From JBKJTP01 sp046590195 (GTDB taxonomy: Bacteria > Bacteroidota > Ignavibacteria > Palsa-1295), in the NCBI GenBank assembly GCA_046590195.1, contig JBKJTP010000222.1:1-6873 (forward strand): DNA of 6,873 nt, in the 5' to 3' direction. Made by a program: the position numbers and the translations under genes. Each line of letters begins with the position of its first letter. The first letter of the stretch is position 1. The notes beneath the pieces were generated by a model that worked only from the letters and a program-made list of their open reading frames with translations, was not told the origin of the DNA and searched no databases. Positions 4,008 to 6,873 of this stretch are shown one piece after another.

Positions 4008-6873
4008 ATGATACGTTGTGTCGTCACTTTTCTCGGACTTCTGGTCCTTTGGTCAAATTTTACAGTCGAAAACGCACAGGCGCGCCGCGGTAATCCCGCC
4101 TCGATCTCTTCGCCGCCGCTTCAATTTTTTATCGTCGATTCGGATGACGATCTGCTCTCGAAGCCGACCTATAACTTTGTCGACACGACTGTCGAGCCGA
4201 CTCAATGGGTTCGTGTCACAGGCTTCACAGGTACCGATGACGGAGCAGCAAGCTTTTCAAGTGCCGCAACCTGGCCGTTCATCGTCCCCAACATTAACTA
4301 CAAGATGCTGATCGGTGCAGTGAGCACCAACGGCACGATCGCACTGCAGCCGGATGGACAGAACAATGTACTGTCCAACTCGGTCTACGCGTGGTCACGT
4401 CCGACGAATCGTCCATTTCCGCTAAACAACAGCATCGATACATTCGCGGTGCTCGCGCCACTCTGGGGCGATTGGGAATTCCGCACGACTGGCGACAGCA
4501 CGAAGGTCTATTACCGCGTTGCTACTGACACAGCCTATATCTCATTCTATAACCTCGCACTCAAAGGCACCGAGGGCCAGGTGCGGGCAACATTCCAGGT
4601 CGCCTTCGCAAAAGACTCAACGATCACTTATCAGTATCGCTCGTTCGACGGCAGCTTCGGAGGACGCACTGCCGAGGAGATCATTCAGAAGTCTGTGACG
4701 ATCGGAATGGGAAGCACCGGTCCGAATTTGGGCTCAAATTATCTGCACAAAGGCTCCTACTACGCAACCTCGGCAGGCTCAGCGCTCTATGCGAAGGATC
4801 TGCATGATGGGCTTGCCATCAAGTTCATGCGCATCAAGACTCACTATGTGGCCGCGCGCGCGATCAGCTTCCCAGCAAACGACCGACAGGAATTGACCTC
4901 GAGCAATTTCACCTTCTCGGGCGTTGTCAGCAACTGGACCGATGACGAGTACATGGCGTACCTCAAGTTCGAGGTAAAGAATCTCACGACCGGCACGACC
5001 GTCACCACAAAGGAAGATAGCATCGTGACCTATGGCGGCTTTAGCTCGCAGTACAATGGCCCGACCTACCAAGGCCTGCCATGTGGGGCATATCAAGTGA
5101 CGATGACCGTCCGCATTCCGCAACTCGGAACAGATACCTGGACGCATGACAACGTGCTTCGAAAAACGTTTACAGTACTGTCATCGAGTAGCTTCCCATT
5201 TTACGAGCAGTTCAACGACGGCATTCCTGGTTGTTCATGGGGGAATTTTAATGCCGTAGCAATGGCGGCGAAGGACGTGATGTATGAGCCTGTCGCTCCG
5301 CGCAGTGGAAGCGATCTTGCGCTCGTGCTCGATCGTCTCGATGTGACAGGCAGAATGTACAACAACCAGTTCTCTGGCGATACTGTAACCTCTGGCCCGA
5401 TCGACCTGACCAACAAATCAAACGTCTACCTGACGATGTCCTATCAGCGCGGACTCAAGACCGACGTCATTGAGGCGGGCATCTTAAAGACGCTACGCGT
5501 TGGACCTGAAGCTGCGATCACCGGTACGAATCCTGATGTCGCCGATTCACTTGTGATCGAAGGCCTAGTTGCCAGCGGTTTGCGTTGGAATCCTGCAGCA
5601 TCTTCATGGACGGTCCTGCACACGCTCACGGGCGGCATTGATGTGAAGACCAATAAGCTCCGCGTGAAGCTGCCATCGAACATGATTAGCGATCACTTCA
5701 GATTGCGTTTGCGTGTGAAGTCGCGCGAGCATGGCACGCTCTTCAGCTTGCCACTCGATGATGCAGATAGCTGGGTCATCGATGGTATCGAGCTGAACTC
5801 GCCATCGAACGGTCAAACAGAATTCGAGATCATTGCATCGAGCCTAGGTGCTGGCGATTACACTCGCATTCCGCGTGATATCCGTTTCCTGAAGCCGACC
5901 GTACGACTCGCGAACAATGGACAGAATGCCGGACTCGGCTCGTTCAATCTTCGCACGATCATCACCGATCAGCTTGGTCGTGAGGTCTATCATAAGACGC
6001 AGGGCTTCGCATTCCCAGTCTCGTTCGGTGATACAACGATCCAAATGCAGGCATGGGATATCAAGGGCAGCCAGGGTGGTGTCTTTACGATGAAGAGCTA
6101 CGTCGAGAGCAACTTCTCGGAGATCTACCGTGCGAACGACACGAATATCACGACGCGCAGCCTCGTCATTGGCGATGCCTACGCGATCGATGATAACGAA
6201 TCCGATACGGTCGGTAATCTGACCAAGGCCCCACTGGAGTGGTACTACGACTTCGTGCCATTGACCGATGATTCGATCCGTGGCGTCGATCTGTTCTTCC
6301 TCGAGCCACAAGGTGCTACATCGTGGCAGCTCGAATTCCGCAGAGGTGCAACGTTGCTCGGCACTCGCAATTTCTCGGTCACGCCGAATGAACGCGGCTG
6401 GATCCGCGCAAGCTTTGCGCCGCTTCCATTGCCGTACGATCCGATCCGCATTCATGTGACGCAAACGGTCGGTACTGCCATCGGCGGCGATGCATCAAAG
6501 GGATTGATCTTCCAGACGGTCAGCGGAACAACGCCGAGCTTCAAGCCGCTCTTCCCTGAGATCGTTGATGACTTCACGTTCGCGAACAGTACACCGATCT
6601 ATGGCGGCGCAGCGACGCTTGCTAATGGCGGTGTCGTGCTTCCGATGATGCGCTTCGTCTTCAGCGGCTCGTTGACCTATTTACCGGTAGAACTCATCCG
6701 CTTTGCAGGTGAGCGTCATGGCGAGAATGTTGAGCTCAACTGGAGAACAGCTTCAGAAGAGAACAGTCGCGGCTTTATGATCGAGCGGCAGGATGGTGAC
6801 AGTTGGATGTTCATCGCAGATGTCACCGCACGTAACTCACAGCTTGGTGGTAGCTACTTCGCTCAGGATAGAC
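4008..6873 (+). CDS. Secreted multi-domain protein, probable T9SS cargo (3' truncated)
   Basis: The frame is open from ATG 4008 to the right edge: 955 codons with no stop. Residues 1-25 form a signal peptide ending AQA, so cleavage is expected before R26. Residues about 50-280 resemble a beta-sandwich module with STNG at 106-109, APLWGDW at 150-156 and a later FQVAF..STITYQYRS strand pair. About 285-395 is an Ig-like module. About 398-600 starts FYEQFNDGIPGCSW, as jelly-roll/MAM-like adhesin modules do. About 605-720 looks like a second Ig- or CARDB-like module. About 722-890 is another jelly-roll module. From 892 (LPVELIRF) comes a fibronectin-like segment with WRTASEENSRGFMIER, which in T9SS cargo usually precedes the C-terminal sorting domain, expected just outside the window. 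It is probably exported by Sec and then T9SS and attached to or released from the surface. Domain borders are by eye. No catalytic motif was seen, so adhesion or a structural role is more likely than an enzyme, but substrate is unknown. Confidence 0.8.
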   Translation, partial: MIRCVVTFLGLLVLWSNFTVENAQARRGNPASISSPPLQFFIVDSDDDLLSKPTYNFVDTTVEPTQWVRVTGFTGTDDGAASFSSAATWPFIVPNINYKMLIGAVSTNGTIALQPDGQNNVLSNSVYAWSRPTNRPFPLNNSIDTFAVLAPLWGDWEFRTTGDSTKVYYRVATDTAYISFYNLALKGTEGQVRATFQVAFAKDSTITYQYRSFDGSFGGRTAEEIIQKSVTIGMGSTGPNLGSNYLHKGSYYATSAGSALYAKDLHDGLAIKFMRIKTHYVAARAISFPANDRQELTSSNFTFSGVVSNWTDDEYMAYLKFEVKNLTTGTTVTTKEDSIVTYGGFSSQYNGPTYQGLPCGAYQVTMTVRIPQLGTDTWTHDNVLRKTFTVLSSSSFPFYEQFNDGIPGCSWGNFNAVAMAAKDVMYEPVAPRSGSDLALVLDRLDVTGRMYNNQFSGDTVTSGPIDLTNKSNVYLTMSYQRGLKTDVIEAGILKTLRVGPEAAITGTNPDVADSLVIEGLVASGLRWNPAASSWTVLHTLTGGIDVKTNKLRVKLPSNMISDHFRLRLRVKSREHGTLFSLPLDDADSWVIDGIELNSPSNGQTEFEIIASSLGAGDYTRIPRDIRFLKPTVRLANNGQNAGLGSFNLRTIITDQLGREVYHKTQGFAFPVSFGDTTIQMQAWDIKGSQGGVFTMKSYVESNFSEIYRANDTNITTRSLVIGDAYAIDDNESDTVGNLTKAPLEWYYDFVPLTDDSIRGVDLFFLEPQGATSWQLEFRRGATLLGTRNFSVTPNERGWIRASFAPLPLPYDPIRIHVTQTVGTAIGGDASKGLIFQTVSGTTPSFKPLFPEIVDDFTFANSTPIYGGAATLANGGVVLPMMRFVFSGSLTYLPVELIRFAGERHGENVELNWRTASEENSRGFMIERQDGDSWMFIADVTARNSQLGGSYFAQDR

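Noticed and set aside
3896..4093. Small plus-strand frame (65 codons, TTG start) spanning the divergent intergenic region
   Set aside because: It runs through the predicted promoter and into the signal-peptide region of the T9SS-type gene in another frame, has no start signal and a low-complexity, unrecognisable product.
5844..6464. 206-codon open frame on the minus strand inside the T9SS-type gene
   Set aside because: It is antisense to a well-supported coding frame, its translation is rich in Arg/Asp/Ile with no recognisable domain, and codon bias of the plus-strand gene explains it. The same holds for the shorter antisense frames at 4779-5147, 5201-5416, 5444-5683 and 5604-5816.

Overview
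The window looks like a chromosomal segment from a bacterium of the Fibrobacteres-Chlorobi-Bacteroidetes (FCB) group. The main evidence is the long secreted protein at the right end. It has a signal peptide, stacked beta-sandwich modules and a fibronectin-like segment (VEL..F..ER.G..V.L.WRTASE.NS.GF.IER) of the kind that usually sits just before a type IX secretion (T9SS) sorting domain. The balanced base composition by eye, the weak Shine-Dalgarno sequences and the outer-membrane barrel end at the left edge fit this. The style is closest to Candidatus Kapabacteria/Ignavibacteria, but that narrower placement is inference.

Layout, left to right. (1) Up to 373, plus strand: the C-terminal end of a probable outer-membrane beta-barrel protein, cut by the window edge. 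(2) 396-422: a strong intrinsic terminator between this gene and the converging minus-strand genes. (3) 441-3851, minus strand: three genes read right to left. The first is an alpha/alpha-toroid protein of a polysaccharide-locus family (2709-3851). The second is a DUF354 family glycosyltransferase-like protein (1672-2712), which overlaps the toroid gene's stop codon in an ATGATG junction. After a 106-bp gap holding a 9-bp-periodic repeat comes a von Willebrand factor A (VWA) protein with an intact metal-binding site (441-1565). (4) 3852-4007: a divergent intergenic region with a candidate extended -10 promoter, a duplicated CTGGTAT word and a small hairpin. (5) 4008 to the right edge, plus strand: 955 codons of a modular secreted T9SS-type protein that continues beyond the window.

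How the genes may work together. The toroid and DUF354 genes are almost certainly translated as a coupled pair, and both families turn up in surface glycan loci, so a cell-surface or exopolysaccharide step is the best guess. The VWA protein belongs to a type that normally works with a MoxR-like AAA+ ATPase, but no such ATPase is present here. The two flanking genes are cell-envelope proteins on the opposite strand and are probably separate transcription units. No rRNA, tRNA, transposase, CRISPR array or phage gene was seen. The least explained items are the periodic repeat that overlaps the DUF354 stop codon and the uncharacterised toroid-DUF354 pair.
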